Assembly (NCBI GenBank): GCA_045636025.1
Contig: JAZTWP010000033.1
Coordinates: forward strand, 1 to 64,000
DNA: 64,000 nt
Origin: UBA1081 sp045636025
GTDB taxonomy: Bacteria; Bacillota; Clostridia; Oscillospirales; Acutalibacteraceae
Direction of reading: 5' to 3'
Under the pieces are notes generated by a model, which was given only the letters and a program-made list of their open reading frames with translations, searched no databases and had not been told where the DNA came from. Of this stretch, positions 43,994 to 52,688 are shown one piece after another; position 1 is the first letter of the stretch, and every line of letters starts with the position of its first letter. A program made the position numbers and the translations under genes.

Positions 43994-46939
43994 ATGACAT
44001 TCAATTTCAAACAAAAATTTGACTGTCCTGAAAGACAGTCTTTCGAAAACTTCTCAGACCTGCTCTTTGACTTATCATACACAGCACTGTCTGCTCTTGA
44101 CTGCACTGCGTATTATTCACTTGAGCCTTTAAGCTTTGAAGACAGATTCAAAGGTGACAAATTCAAAGTAAAAATCGGCGACAAATGGTGCAAAAACGTT
44201 TTTGACTGTGCATGGTTCCACATCACAGGCAAACGTCCCGAAGGCTGCGACACAGTAATCGTTGACTGCGGTGGTGAAGGTCTTGTTTATGACCGTGAAG
44301 GCAATGAGATTCAGGCAATCACCTGTGTTTCATCAGACTGTGACAGAAGTCTCGGCGAACCTATGAAGAGAATTGTTCCCGTTACGGAAGCTCTTCTTGA
44401 CGGTGATTATTTCGATTTCTGGATTGACGGTGCTGCAAATGACCTTTTCGGTAACAGCATCAAGGAATCACGTTTCCACGAGCTTTACGCAGCAAAGAGA
44501 AATTCAAACATCCGTGACCTTGCATATGATGTTCACGTTCTTCTCGGTGTTCTCGATTACGGCAAAGATGAAGAATTCAACGCTGAAATCAAGGCCGCTC
44601 TCAATGCAATCAAATGTGATTACCTTACAGATGCAGAAGCTGCAGAAAAGAAAGAAGTTCTCAAGCCTATTCTCAGCCAGAAATCTGAAGAAGATTTCAC
44701 ATATTATGCAGTAGGTCACGCACATCTTGACCTTGCATGGCTCTGGCCTATCAGAGAAAGTTACCGTAAAGGCGGCAGAACATTCTCAACACAGATTATG
44801 AACACAGAAATGTATCCCGGATACATCTTCGGTGCATCTCAGGCTCAGCTTTACTCCTGGGTAAAAGACAGATACCCCAAAGTATACTCAAAGATGAAAG
44901 ACCTCATTGCTGAAGGCAAATGGGATGTTCAGGGCGCAACCTGGGTTGAACCCGACTCAAATCTCATCGGTCCTGAAAGCCTTGTTCGTCAGTTCTTCTA
45001 CGGTAAGAAATTCTACCGTGATGAATTCGGTCTTGATATGAAGATTTTCTGGGTACCTGACAGCTTCGGTTACTCAGCTTGTGTGCCTCAGGTTATGAAA
45101 CTTGCTGATGTTCCCTACTTCCTCACTCAGAAAATGAGCTGGAGCATCTACAATGACTTCCCCTATCATTCATTCTACTGGAAAGGTCTTGACGGCTCAA
45201 CAGTTCTTACACATATGCTTCCCGAAAATACATACAACTCACCCTGTTATGCAGGTCATATGACAAAAGGCGAAAAGAGATATGTTGAAAGACCCATTTC
45301 AAACAAGTCAATGATGCTTTACGGTATCGGTGACGGTGGTGCAGGTCCCGGTTTTGAACATATCGAAAGAGGAAGAAGATTTGAAAGCCTCAGAAGTATG
45401 CCCAAGGTTAAGTTTGCAAAGGCTATGGACTTCTTTACAGAGTTTGATGATGGTGTAACTCCCTACCCCACACACGAGGGTGAACTTTACCTTGAAAGAC
45501 ATCAGGGTACATACACAACAAGAAGTGACAACAAGAAATACAACAGAAAATGTGAATTTGCTCTTCGTAACTACGAAATGGTTGCTGCAAAGGCTGCTGA
45601 TGCAGGCTTCTGCCTTCCCATCTCAAAGGAAGAAGTAGACGAAATGTGGAAAGAAGTTCTTCTTTATCAGTTCCACGATATTCTTCCCGGATCATCTATC
45701 AACAGAGTTTATGATGAATGTGTACCCCGTTACAAGGATATGCACAACAAACTCACAAATGCAACTCAGGAACTTCTTAACGTTCTTTACAAGAAGAATT
45801 CTGCTGTCAACCTCAACTCATTCCCCTATGATACAAAGATAAAACTCGGCAAGAAATGGTATGATGTTTCTGTTCCTGCATTCGGTGCTGCTGAAATCAA
45901 GAACGAAACAACAGAATTCAAAGCTGATTCAAATTATCACACAATTGAAAACGACAAAATCAGAGTTCAGTTCAAAGACGGCTACGTTTCTTCAATTTTC
46001 GATAAGGAATTGAACCGTGAATTTATGCCTGAGAACTCAAAGGGCTTTGTTTTCTCTATGTATGATGACTACGGTGACTGCTGGGATATGACAGACTGCC
46101 GTGCTGACTACATCAACACAAAGAAAGATGCAATCTGCACACTCTTTGAAACAGACACAGACGGTGCAAAGGCATCAGCCAAGGCTGTTTACAAAATCAA
46201 GAATACAGAAATTACACAGTATTACTGGCTTCTTGACGGTGACAACACTCTCTACGGTAAAATGGAAATCGAAATGAACGATACAGTTTCAATGCTCCGT
46301 ATGGCTCTTCCCACAAACGTTGCAACTGACGAAGCATCATTCAACATTCAGTTCGGTCACCTCAAGAGAAAGGTTACAGAAAATGACTCATGGGAACTTG
46401 CTCAGTTTGAAGTTTCTGCTCAGAAGTTCGTTGACCTTTCAGAAGATGCTATGGGTCTTTCATTCATCAACGATTCCAAGTACGGTTACCGTTGCAAGTT
46501 CGGTGTAATCGACCTTGACCTTATCCGTTCACCCAAGGGCGGCCCCGGCAAGATTGTTGACCAGGGACATCACGAAGTAAACTGGGCTGTTATGCCTCAC
46601 GCAGGTAAAGTCGGTAAAGAAACTTATAAGAGAGCTTACTTTGTCAACAATCCTCTTGTTATCACAGAGGGTAACGGAGGCACAGAAACAGGCACAGCTT
46701 ACAAGTCAGACAATGACAACATCATTCTTGAAACAATCAAAGCTCCAGAAGACGGCAATGGTCTTATTGCACGTTTCTACAACTGTTCAGATGAAGAACA
46801 GACAGCAAACATTGCTCTTGACGGTTACAAGATGGCTGAAATCGTTAACATTATGGAAGAAAATATTGCTGACAAGGCAGATTCAGCACTCACACTCCAC
46901 GGTTTCGAGCTTGTGAATGTAAGATTTGTAAAGGCATAA
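43994..46939 (+). CDS. GH38 alpha-mannosidase
   Basis: 981 residues, the size of bacterial/vacuolar-type GH38 enzymes. Zinc-binding GHAHLDLAWLWP near residue 236, catalytic nucleophile Asp in FWVPDSFGYSACVPQVM, a helical bundle after DEMWKEVLLYQFHDILPGSSI, and a C-terminal beta-rich region. There is no signal peptide. It hydrolyses terminal alpha-mannose from imported oligosaccharides. The ATG at 43994 with GAGGTGA is chosen; upstream in-frame codons lie on the promoter. Confidence 0.94.
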   Translation: MTFNFKQKFDCPERQSFENFSDLLFDLSYTALSALDCTAYYSLEPLSFEDRFKGDKFKVKIGDKWCKNVFDCAWFHITGKRPEGCDTVIVDCGGEGLVYDREGNEIQAITCVSSDCDRSLGEPMKRIVPVTEALLDGDYFDFWIDGAANDLFGNSIKESRFHELYAAKRNSNIRDLAYDVHVLLGVLDYGKDEEFNAEIKAALNAIKCDYLTDAEAAEKKEVLKPILSQKSEEDFTYYAVGHAHLDLAWLWPIRESYRKGGRTFSTQIMNTEMYPGYIFGASQAQLYSWVKDRYPKVYSKMKDLIAEGKWDVQGATWVEPDSNLIGPESLVRQFFYGKKFYRDEFGLDMKIFWVPDSFGYSACVPQVMKLADVPYFLTQKMSWSIYNDFPYHSFYWKGLDGSTVLTHMLPENTYNSPCYAGHMTKGEKRYVERPISNKSMMLYGIGDGGAGPGFEHIERGRRFESLRSMPKVKFAKAMDFFTEFDDGVTPYPTHEGELYLERHQGTYTTRSDNKKYNRKCEFALRNYEMVAAKAADAGFCLPISKEEVDEMWKEVLLYQFHDILPGSSINRVYDECVPRYKDMHNKLTNATQELLNVLYKKNSAVNLNSFPYDTKIKLGKKWYDVSVPAFGAAEIKNETTEFKADSNYHTIENDKIRVQFKDGYVSSIFDKELNREFMPENSKGFVFSMYDDYGDCWDMTDCRADYINTKKDAICTLFETDTDGAKASAKAVYKIKNTEITQYYWLLDGDNTLYGKMEIEMNDTVSMLRMALPTNVATDEASFNIQFGHLKRKVTENDSWELAQFEVSAQKFVDLSEDAMGLSFINDSKYGYRCKFGVIDLDLIRSPKGGPGKIVDQGHHEVNWAVMPHAGKVGKETYKRAYFVNNPLVITEGNGGTETGTAYKSDNDNIILETIKAPEDGNGLIARFYNCSDEEQTANIALDGYKMAEIVNIMEENIADKADSALTLHGFELVNVRFVKA

Positions 46940-46940
46940 C

Positions 46941-47068
46941 ACAATTCACAATGCAAAATGCACAATTAAGAAGGTGCTGCCACTAAGGCAGATTCTGCAT
47001 TATAAATGGGTAAGGGCGAAAGTCCTTCCTCTTAAAATTGTGCATTGTGAATTCTTAATTGTGAATTG
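46941..47068. repeat. AT-rich inverted-repeat (MITE-like) element
   Basis: About 128 bp with ends CAATTCACAAT (46942-46952) and ATTGTGAATTG (47058-47068), a perfect 11-bp inverted repeat. Inside, GCACAATT pairs with AATTGTGC, and the motif AATTCACAATGC recurs as sub-repeats. The core holds CTGCC-actaa-GGCAG and an AAGG/CCTT hairpin. No coding potential. It begins two bases after the mannosidase stop codon and could also shape that transcript's 3' end. Confidence 0.7.
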
Positions 47069-47097
47069 ATAAATTATAATTCACCGGCACACAACAA

Positions 47098-47127
47098 AAG
47101 GGACTGCATATGCAGTCCCTTGATTTT
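47098..47127. terminator. Bidirectional intrinsic terminator
   Basis: AAGGGACTGCATATGCAGTCCCTT is described by its two 12-base halves AAGGGACTGCAT and ATGCAGTCCCTT, a perfect palindrome. T-rich tracts flank it on each strand. Confidence 0.8.
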
Positions 47128-47128
47128 T

Positions 47129-47401
47129 TTATGTTATTACAGCAGCAATAAGCTTTCCGAAAAGATAGACTTCGCTGCCACCTATATAGGATTCTCCGTT
47201 TTCATCAGAAAAATATTCTGATTCTACCGTATACCCCAAACCCTGATAAACAATTCTGTCATTATCGGCTTCAACTCTTATTTCTTTTGCAAAAACAGGC
47301 TCTCTTAAGCTTTGACTTTTTACAGTGTCGGTTATCAGCATTGTTGACCACAGAGCGACTAAAGCAGCTAAGACGATAAGAACTATTCTGAATTTTTTCA
47401 T
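47129..47401 (-). CDS. Small membrane-anchored protein of unknown function
   Basis: 90 residues. One N-terminal membrane helix (IVLIVLAALVALWSTMLI), then a ~60-residue exposed domain with IVYQGLGYTVESEY and YLFGKLIAAVI, a pattern I associate with small conserved clostridial proteins of no known function. An AGGTGAG site precedes the ATG. It is 11 bases after the preceding gene and ends the sigma-factor operon. Confidence 0.7.
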   Translation of the reverse strand: MKKFRIVLIVLAALVALWSTMLITDTVKSQSLREPVFAKEIRVEADNDRIVYQGLGYTVESEYFSDENGESYIGGSEVYLFGKLIAAVIT

Positions 47402-47412
47402 AAACTCACCTG

Positions 47413-48324
47413 TTACTTCATCAGAACCGCATCAAAATCTGTGCAATCTCCGACAAAACTTTTTTCAACCCCGATCAGGCTGATTCCTGTTGTTGAAACA
47501 GTTGCTGAACTTCCGTTTTCGTGTTTTTTGAATACATATTCAAATCGAAGCATTTTTCCGTCTGTATAAGTGCCGTAAAATTCAAAACCTGAATTATTTG
47601 CCAACACATCAAAATATACAACAAAAAGAACCTTGTCATTAAAGAAACTCTCATCATAATCTTTAAGAATTTCTCTGAAATCATCGGCATTACTTCTTCC
47701 CGAATCAAATTTCTCATCAAAACTGTTAATAAAATCAGTCAGCTCAGCCTTTGTTTCAAATCTGAATACAGGCATATGAAAAACGTTCTCTGCATCTGTT
47801 TTATCTGCATTCAGACTTTCACCTTTTATTTTTTCTTCATCAAACCTACTGTGAGACCTCACGTAAGTGACATCAAAAATATCAGGCAGAAATGAAGTTC
47901 CGTTTACAAAATCTATATCAGATTCTCCTTCGTTTGCTCCAGAATAAACTTCTTCATTTCTTACAGGAACTGAAGTCCAGCCAAGTTCATACAGTTGTTT
48001 AAGAACACTTTCTGAAATATCTGAAATATGCCCGTCTGCAAGTTTTATTACAAAGTATACTCTTGTCTGAGCGGGATAAGATTCCATAATGCCGTCGTGA
48101 AGCACCAGAAGTTTATCACCGTTTTCATAATCTGTAAAAACATCATCTTTTCCTGAATTTACAGACATTACAACGGGAGAATTATCAATAATCAGAATAT
48201 CTGTATTATCTGCTCTGAGATAACGTCCCGTTGACGGTGAATACCCTTTTCCTGCAAGTACAAGAAAACCTGCTGCAGCAAGACAGATAACAATGCCGAG
48301 TATAACAAGAATTTTCTTTTTCAT
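47413..48324 (-). CDS. Exported or anchored protein of unknown function
   Basis: 303 residues. N-terminal signal or anchor helix (ILVILGIVICLAAAGFLVLAG). The middle part resembles a small beta-barrel (VVMSVNSGKDDV...KLLVLHDG). The C-terminal ~110 residues (AELTDFINSFDEKFD, YDESFFNDKVLFVVYFDV) match a domain frequently seen in clostridial exported proteins but not named here. Lies 24 bases after the beta-propeller gene, so it is part of the same operon. Confidence 0.7.
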   Translation of the reverse strand: MKKKILVILGIVICLAAAGFLVLAGKGYSPSTGRYLRADNTDILIIDNSPVVMSVNSGKDDVFTDYENGDKLLVLHDGIMESYPAQTRVYFVIKLADGHISDISESVLKQLYELGWTSVPVRNEEVYSGANEGESDIDFVNGTSFLPDIFDVTYVRSHSRFDEEKIKGESLNADKTDAENVFHMPVFRFETKAELTDFINSFDEKFDSGRSNADDFREILKDYDESFFNDKVLFVVYFDVLANNSGFEFYGTYTDGKMLRFEYVFKKHENGSSATVSTTGISLIGVEKSFVGDCTDFDAVLMK

Positions 48325-48348
48325 TGTAACTCCTCCCGTGTCTTTATA

Positions 48349-50418
48349 TTAAAACTTAAGCTCCCCGAATTTTTCGGCAGTTGCCATATCGTATGAAACA
48401 ATACCGTTATTGTTTACAGCAAAGAATACGGAATCAATAAACGTTCCTCTTGCTGCATTGTAATCAAGACTGCCTTTCAGACAATCATAGGTATTATCAA
48501 TAATTATTCCGTTATTTTCGGTGCTGAAAACTATAATATATTCGGCTACACCGTAACAATAAAACGGAACTGCAAAAGTGTTTTCATCAATAATCAGAAA
48601 TGCTTTATGATTTGAATTCAGAGTTCCTGCATAATTGGTTGTGTAATTATCAAGCTCTTTTGGTGATGCAGGGTCTGATACATCAAACAATGATATTTTA
48701 CCCTTGCCGTTGAGACCTGTATCTGTGCCGCCTTCACCGATACCGATTACAAGACCGTTTCCGATGGGATGAAGATAACTTGAAAATCCGGGTATTTTGA
48801 GTTCACCTTTGAGCTCAGGATTTGCCGGGTCAGACAAATCAACTGTAAAGAGAGGGTCTGTCTGCATAAAAGTTACAAGATAAAGCATATCACCCAGGAA
48901 TCTTGCAGACTTCATCTGTTCACCGGGTGCGATATCATCAAGGAAGCCAACAATTTTCATATCCTTATCAAGAACATAAACCATAGTTTTCTGACTGCTT
49001 CCGTTATAACCCCAGCCGTTTGTGGCAATTCTGAAATAATCACCGTTTTTATCCATTGAAAACTGATTTATGCAGTGTCCGCCAACTGTTGCATAAGTAA
49101 CATAATTCACACCGTTATCTGTAATATCCATTTTGTGAATTTTTGTAACAGTTGAGAATTCTTTTCCGTTGTCATCTTTTACAATGTTTTCATTTTCGCG
49201 TGACCACCATGATGTTACAGACTCAGCAACAAACAATTCGTCACCTGTGCAGTAAATATCTTCCGCACCGCCAAGGAATGCATTCACCATAGGTTCTGAA
49301 GAAAGCTCTGAGAGGTTTACAATTGAAGTAACCGTGTAAACTGTAGGAGATTCTTCATCAAACATCATAATTCTGTCTGACGGAATCTTTTTAAGTTCTC
49401 CTCCGTTTACTGAGTATTCAGGAATACATAAACTTTTGAGCATATAGCAGGCATCTTCAAAATTATCACCCGATATCTGATAATAAGGAATACTGAACTG
49501 TGAAACGGTTATCAGTTTGTCATTTATCATTCTTGAAGAAACGCTGTTGCCGGTTATTTTCTGTGTGTATGAAAGTACCGGCTTTGTTTTATCAGCGACA
49601 TCAAAAACTTTAATAATCGTATCTGTTTTTAACGCATAGCAGACACAATCGCATAGAGCACCGTTTGAAGGATCTGACACCTGCTCATAATCTGAAGACT
49701 CGTTGACAACAACAACAAGTTTGTCATCATAAAGATACATTTCGCTGCCGAAAATATCAAAAAACTGACCGTCTTCAAAAAGAACAATTTCAGATACAAT
49801 ATTCATATTTTCAGCATCACGGCAATCTGAAATAATAATCTTATTATTATTGAGATAATAAATATAACTGCCGTCATTTTTTATAAGGTCGGCTTCGTCA
49901 ACGCCCTCAACCTGAGTATTTGTTTCACCGTAAGATATTCCGCCGCCTGCACTGCCGCTGTTTGATGTATTCTGACCCGGAGCCGAACCTTCGGGCGCCA
50001 TATCCATAGCAGATTCATTTTTAATTCCGCCGTCAATAATATCTTCAAAAATCAAATAATCATCGTTGTTCTGATTATTGAAAATTTCACGATAGTAGCT
50101 CAGCACAACATTTTCAATCTGACTGTAATCAGAATCTGCAATCTGATTGGTTATTATCTGTTCCTGCTTGTTCATATCAAAATAATTCTTTGTTCTGTCA
50201 GCAGTTATACCCAGAGCGACAACAAGAATCAGCGATGCGGCAAGAGAAACAACTGTTTTTGCAATTTTTGCACCTTTTCCTCGGCTGATTCTCTTGGGAT
50301 TTATAATTTTGCCGTTTTCATTTATAAGTTCTTCAATTTTTTCCGCAGACAGAGATTCAGGAAGAGTAACCTCTTCAGACATAAACAATTTTTCAATATC
50401 ATTATAATTATTTTTCAT
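48349..50418 (-). CDS. Beta-propeller membrane protein, putative anti-sigma factor
   Basis: 689 residues. The cytoplasmic N terminus (about 1-55, with VTLPESLSAEKIEELI) resembles the sigma-binding tails of anti-sigma proteins. A membrane helix follows at about 57-75 (VVSLAASLILVVALGIT). A Gly/Ser-rich linker ending GGISYGETNTQVEGVDEADLIK leads into the large extracellular domain that I recognise as the pfam09826-type C-terminal beta-propeller. It is encoded 12 bases after the sigma factor, which fits a signal sensor that sequesters it. Confidence 0.85.
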   Translation of the reverse strand: MKNNYNDIEKLFMSEEVTLPESLSAEKIEELINENGKIINPKRISRGKGAKIAKTVVSLAASLILVVALGITADRTKNYFDMNKQEQIITNQIADSDYSQIENVVLSYYREIFNNQNNDDYLIFEDIIDGGIKNESAMDMAPEGSAPGQNTSNSGSAGGGISYGETNTQVEGVDEADLIKNDGSYIYYLNNNKIIISDCRDAENMNIVSEIVLFEDGQFFDIFGSEMYLYDDKLVVVVNESSDYEQVSDPSNGALCDCVCYALKTDTIIKVFDVADKTKPVLSYTQKITGNSVSSRMINDKLITVSQFSIPYYQISGDNFEDACYMLKSLCIPEYSVNGGELKKIPSDRIMMFDEESPTVYTVTSIVNLSELSSEPMVNAFLGGAEDIYCTGDELFVAESVTSWWSRENENIVKDDNGKEFSTVTKIHKMDITDNGVNYVTYATVGGHCINQFSMDKNGDYFRIATNGWGYNGSSQKTMVYVLDKDMKIVGFLDDIAPGEQMKSARFLGDMLYLVTFMQTDPLFTVDLSDPANPELKGELKIPGFSSYLHPIGNGLVIGIGEGGTDTGLNGKGKISLFDVSDPASPKELDNYTTNYAGTLNSNHKAFLIIDENTFAVPFYCYGVAEYIIVFSTENNGIIIDNTYDCLKGSLDYNAARGTFIDSVFFAVNNNGIVSYDMATAEKFGELKF

Positions 50419-50429
50419 CTCTGCTCACC

Positions 50430-50951
50430 TCACTTTAATATATCCCGCATTTTTTCAAGAGAACGTGAAAGCTTTGATCGCACAGATCCTGATTTCATAT
50501 CCATTATCTCTGCTATTTCAGAGCTTTTATAGCGTCCTATAACACTCAGTAGGACAATCTGTTTTTCATCGGGAGAAAGGCTGTCAAGTGCCGCCTTAAG
50601 CTCCGCAGACACAGTGAAATCCGACACGGATATATCAGCCTCTGTCTCCTGTATATCATACACAGAAACAACACAAAGCTTGTCTGCGGGATTGTTGAGC
50701 TTTGTTTTGCATACATTTGACAGAATCTTGAACATCCATGACTTGAATGATGAGGGTTTTCTCAGCGTTGCAATGTTCTGAAAGGCAATTAAAACAGCCT
50801 CCTGCACCGCATCCTCCGCATCTGCACTCTTACCGGTAAACCAGAGCGCAAAGCGGTATAAATCGTTTGCATAGAAGCTGTAAACTGTTGCAAACGCTTT
50901 ACTGTTTCCCGTCTGTGCCTCTCTGATGAGTTTTGTGAGATCGTCTTTCAT
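50430..50951 (-). CDS. ECF-type RNA polymerase sigma factor
   Basis: 173 residues. Region 2: FATVYSFYANDLYRFALWFTGKSADAEDAVQEAVLIAF. Region 4: LDSLSPDEKQIVLLSVIGRYKSSEIAEIMDMKSGSVRSKLSRSLEKM. Regions 1.1 and 3 are absent, as in ECF factors. AAGGGAG ribosome site. Followed by the putative anti-sigma gene; a promoter of ECF type lies just upstream, suggesting autoregulation. Confidence 0.93.
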   Translation of the reverse strand: MKDDLTKLIREAQTGNSKAFATVYSFYANDLYRFALWFTGKSADAEDAVQEAVLIAFQNIATLRKPSSFKSWMFKILSNVCKTKLNNPADKLCVVSVYDIQETEADISVSDFTVSAELKAALDSLSPDEKQIVLLSVIGRYKSSEIAEIMDMKSGSVRSKLSRSLEKMRDILK

Positions 50952-50970
50952 AGTGTCACGCTCCCTTCAC

Positions 50971-51004
50971 CTATTAGAGTGAAAAAAACAATAAAGTGTT
51001 GCAA
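50971..51004 (-). promoter_or_regulatory. Putative autoregulatory ECF promoter
   Basis: On the minus strand, TTGCAACACTT (51004-50994) and CTCTAATAG (50979-50971) resemble the TGCAAC ... GTCTAAT elements found before ECF sigma operons in Firmicutes, and sit 20-53 bases before the start codon. No sigma-A promoter is evident there. Confidence 0.55.
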
Positions 51005-51063
51005 GAAAAATTAAATTTTTTGGTAAAGCAGAATTTTATAGAGATCTTTGCACAAATTATTGC

Positions 51064-51774
51064 TTATATAAACAATACTGCGCTTGCGATAACAAACTGA
51101 GCGGCATAATATGCTACGTGGTTTGTTACAATATCAACAGGTCTTCTCTTGCCTTCGCCGAAATATGTACCTGAAAGAATAAGGTCTGAGAGAAGGAAGA
51201 GAACACCGCCCACAAACATAAAGTTGAGAGTCATTTCCTCAAAATTATGCATAAGTGCAAGTGAACCTGAAAGGAATGTCATAAAACCGAGAACAAAACC
51301 GTATACACCTGTGATAGCCTTGAATTTGCCGTAAACCATTTTCATAGGCTTTTCAAGAACAACAACACCACCGCCGAGAAGAAGAGCAATTACAGCAGGG
51401 ATAACAATATACAACGGTTTTGAGAAGTCTGCATAATGAATAAACAGACCTGCAAGGTAGAAGAAGTGACCAATCATAAATGAGCCGAAACCTGCAAATG
51501 TGTATGTATCGTTTGTTTCGGGATAAACCCATTTGAGGTCGAGCCATATATCACCCATAAGCCCCATTACAAGACCCATTACAACAAAAAGTGCAAAACT
51601 GAACTTTTCAGCACCGATAACTGTTGCTGTGGCAGCCACACCTGTTGCAATAAAAAGTGTGCTTGCAAAAGCCTTGAGCATAGCGGCTTTGACTCCGCCA
51701 TCTTTAACTCTTTTTACGAGAAATGCAATTGTTGCAACAATGCCGAGTGCAAGTGCAATAAAAAACAAAGTCAT
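51064..51774 (-). CDS. YhhN-family membrane protein (lysoplasmalogenase-like)
   Basis: 236 residues with seven to eight hydrophobic helices. The YhhN/TMEM86 signature is present: LVMGLMGDIWLDLKW followed by GHFFYLAGL, and GGVLFLLSDLILSGTYF. TMEM86B and some bacterial members hydrolyse the vinyl-ether bond of lysoplasmalogens, and anaerobic Clostridia contain plasmalogens. Activity here is inferred. Monocistronic with its own promoter. Confidence 0.87.
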   Translation of the reverse strand: MTLFFIALALGIVATIAFLVKRVKDGGVKAAMLKAFASTLFIATGVAATATVIGAEKFSFALFVVMGLVMGLMGDIWLDLKWVYPETNDTYTFAGFGSFMIGHFFYLAGLFIHYADFSKPLYIVIPAVIALLLGGGVVVLEKPMKMVYGKFKAITGVYGFVLGFMTFLSGSLALMHNFEEMTLNFMFVGGVLFLLSDLILSGTYFGEGKRRPVDIVTNHVAYYAAQFVIASAVLFI

Positions 51775-51806
51775 AAAGATACCTCTTTCAATGTTTATTT
51801 TAGTTT

Positions 51807-51835
51807 ATTATAACAAAATAAACACCGTGTTTCAA
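51807..51835 (-). promoter_or_regulatory. Sigma-A promoter of the YhhN-family gene
   Basis: Minus strand: TTGAAA at 51835-51830, 17-base spacer, TATAAT at 51812-51807. Confidence 0.75.
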
Positions 51836-51861
51836 TATAATAAAAAAATTTATCATTTTCC

Positions 51862-51890
51862 TTGACAAATATCATCACTTTTAGGATAAT
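51862..51890 (+). promoter_or_regulatory. Sigma-A promoter of the lipoprotein gene
   Basis: TTGACA at 51862-51867, 17-base spacer, GATAAT at 51885-51890, followed directly by AAAAGGAGG. Confidence 0.75.
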
Positions 51891-51911
51891 ATAAAAGGAG
51901 GATTTTTCAAT

Positions 51912-52649
51912 ATGCAAAAACGTATTCTTTCTATATGCTTTATTTTAATATTGATTTTCGGTTTTTCTGCCTGCGGTGAAAATCAGCAGAACGGAAGCGT
52001 AAATTTCGGTGATTATGAAATCCCTTCAGATTACGACAATCAGAACAATCCTGAAAATCAGACAACAAAACCATATAACACATCTGAAGTGCTTTCTCCT
52101 GACACATCCTGGCAGAAATCATATGCCCTTTCTTATTCATACTATGACCAGAAAACAGGCGAATCTGTCCTGACAGAAGGAAGAAGCGGAAATTATTATC
52201 AGGTTTCGGATTCATCTTCAAACATAACAACTCTGCTTGTTCAGGAAGAAGCATATATGATTCAGTATATGCTCAACACAAACACAAAAACCGGAACTTC
52301 TGCAGTTGTTACAGACGGAACAATTGAAACATCATATTCAGGTTTCACAATTCTTTCCACCTGCGACCCGTATTTCCCTGTTTATAAGAATGTTACATCA
52401 GCAGGCTCAGATTTTGTTGCAAACCGCCCTGCAACACGATATAAGCAGACTGAAACGCAAGACAATGCGGCAACAAGAATTGCTTATGTCTGGATTGATG
52501 ACCAGTACGGTTTCGCATCAAAATGTGAACTTTATGATGCAAACACAGAAGAACTTCTTATGCGTTGGGAACTCACTGATTTCACAACCAACATAACAGA
52601 AGAAGCTGTAAAAATAGACATTTCAGCATACTCAATCACAAATGAATGA
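51912..52649 (+). CDS. Lipoprotein of unknown function
   Basis: 245 residues. Lipobox FSAC ends the signal peptide; an Asn/Gln/Pro/Thr-rich linker (about 22-60) precedes a beta-rich domain of ~180 residues with repeated aromatic strands. No family recognised. The pattern (lipobox, linker, LolA/LppX-like sheet that ends WELTDFTTNI) is compatible with an outer-leaflet lipid- or ligand-binding protein, but that is a guess. Monocistronic. Confidence 0.7.
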   Translation: MQKRILSICFILILIFGFSACGENQQNGSVNFGDYEIPSDYDNQNNPENQTTKPYNTSEVLSPDTSWQKSYALSYSYYDQKTGESVLTEGRSGNYYQVSDSSSNITTLLVQEEAYMIQYMLNTNTKTGTSAVVTDGTIETSYSGFTILSTCDPYFPVYKNVTSAGSDFVANRPATRYKQTETQDNAATRIAYVWIDDQYGFASKCELYDANTEELLMRWELTDFTTNITEEAVKIDISAYSITNE

Positions 52650-52651
52650 CA

Positions 52652-52684
52652 AAAAAACAGAGTTCCTGCGAACTCTGTTTTTAT
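52652..52684. terminator. Bidirectional intrinsic terminator
   Basis: AACAGAGTTC-CTGC-GAACTCTGTT, a 10-bp stem with A and T runs on each side, between convergent genes. Confidence 0.88.
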
Positions 52685-52688
52685 TATT

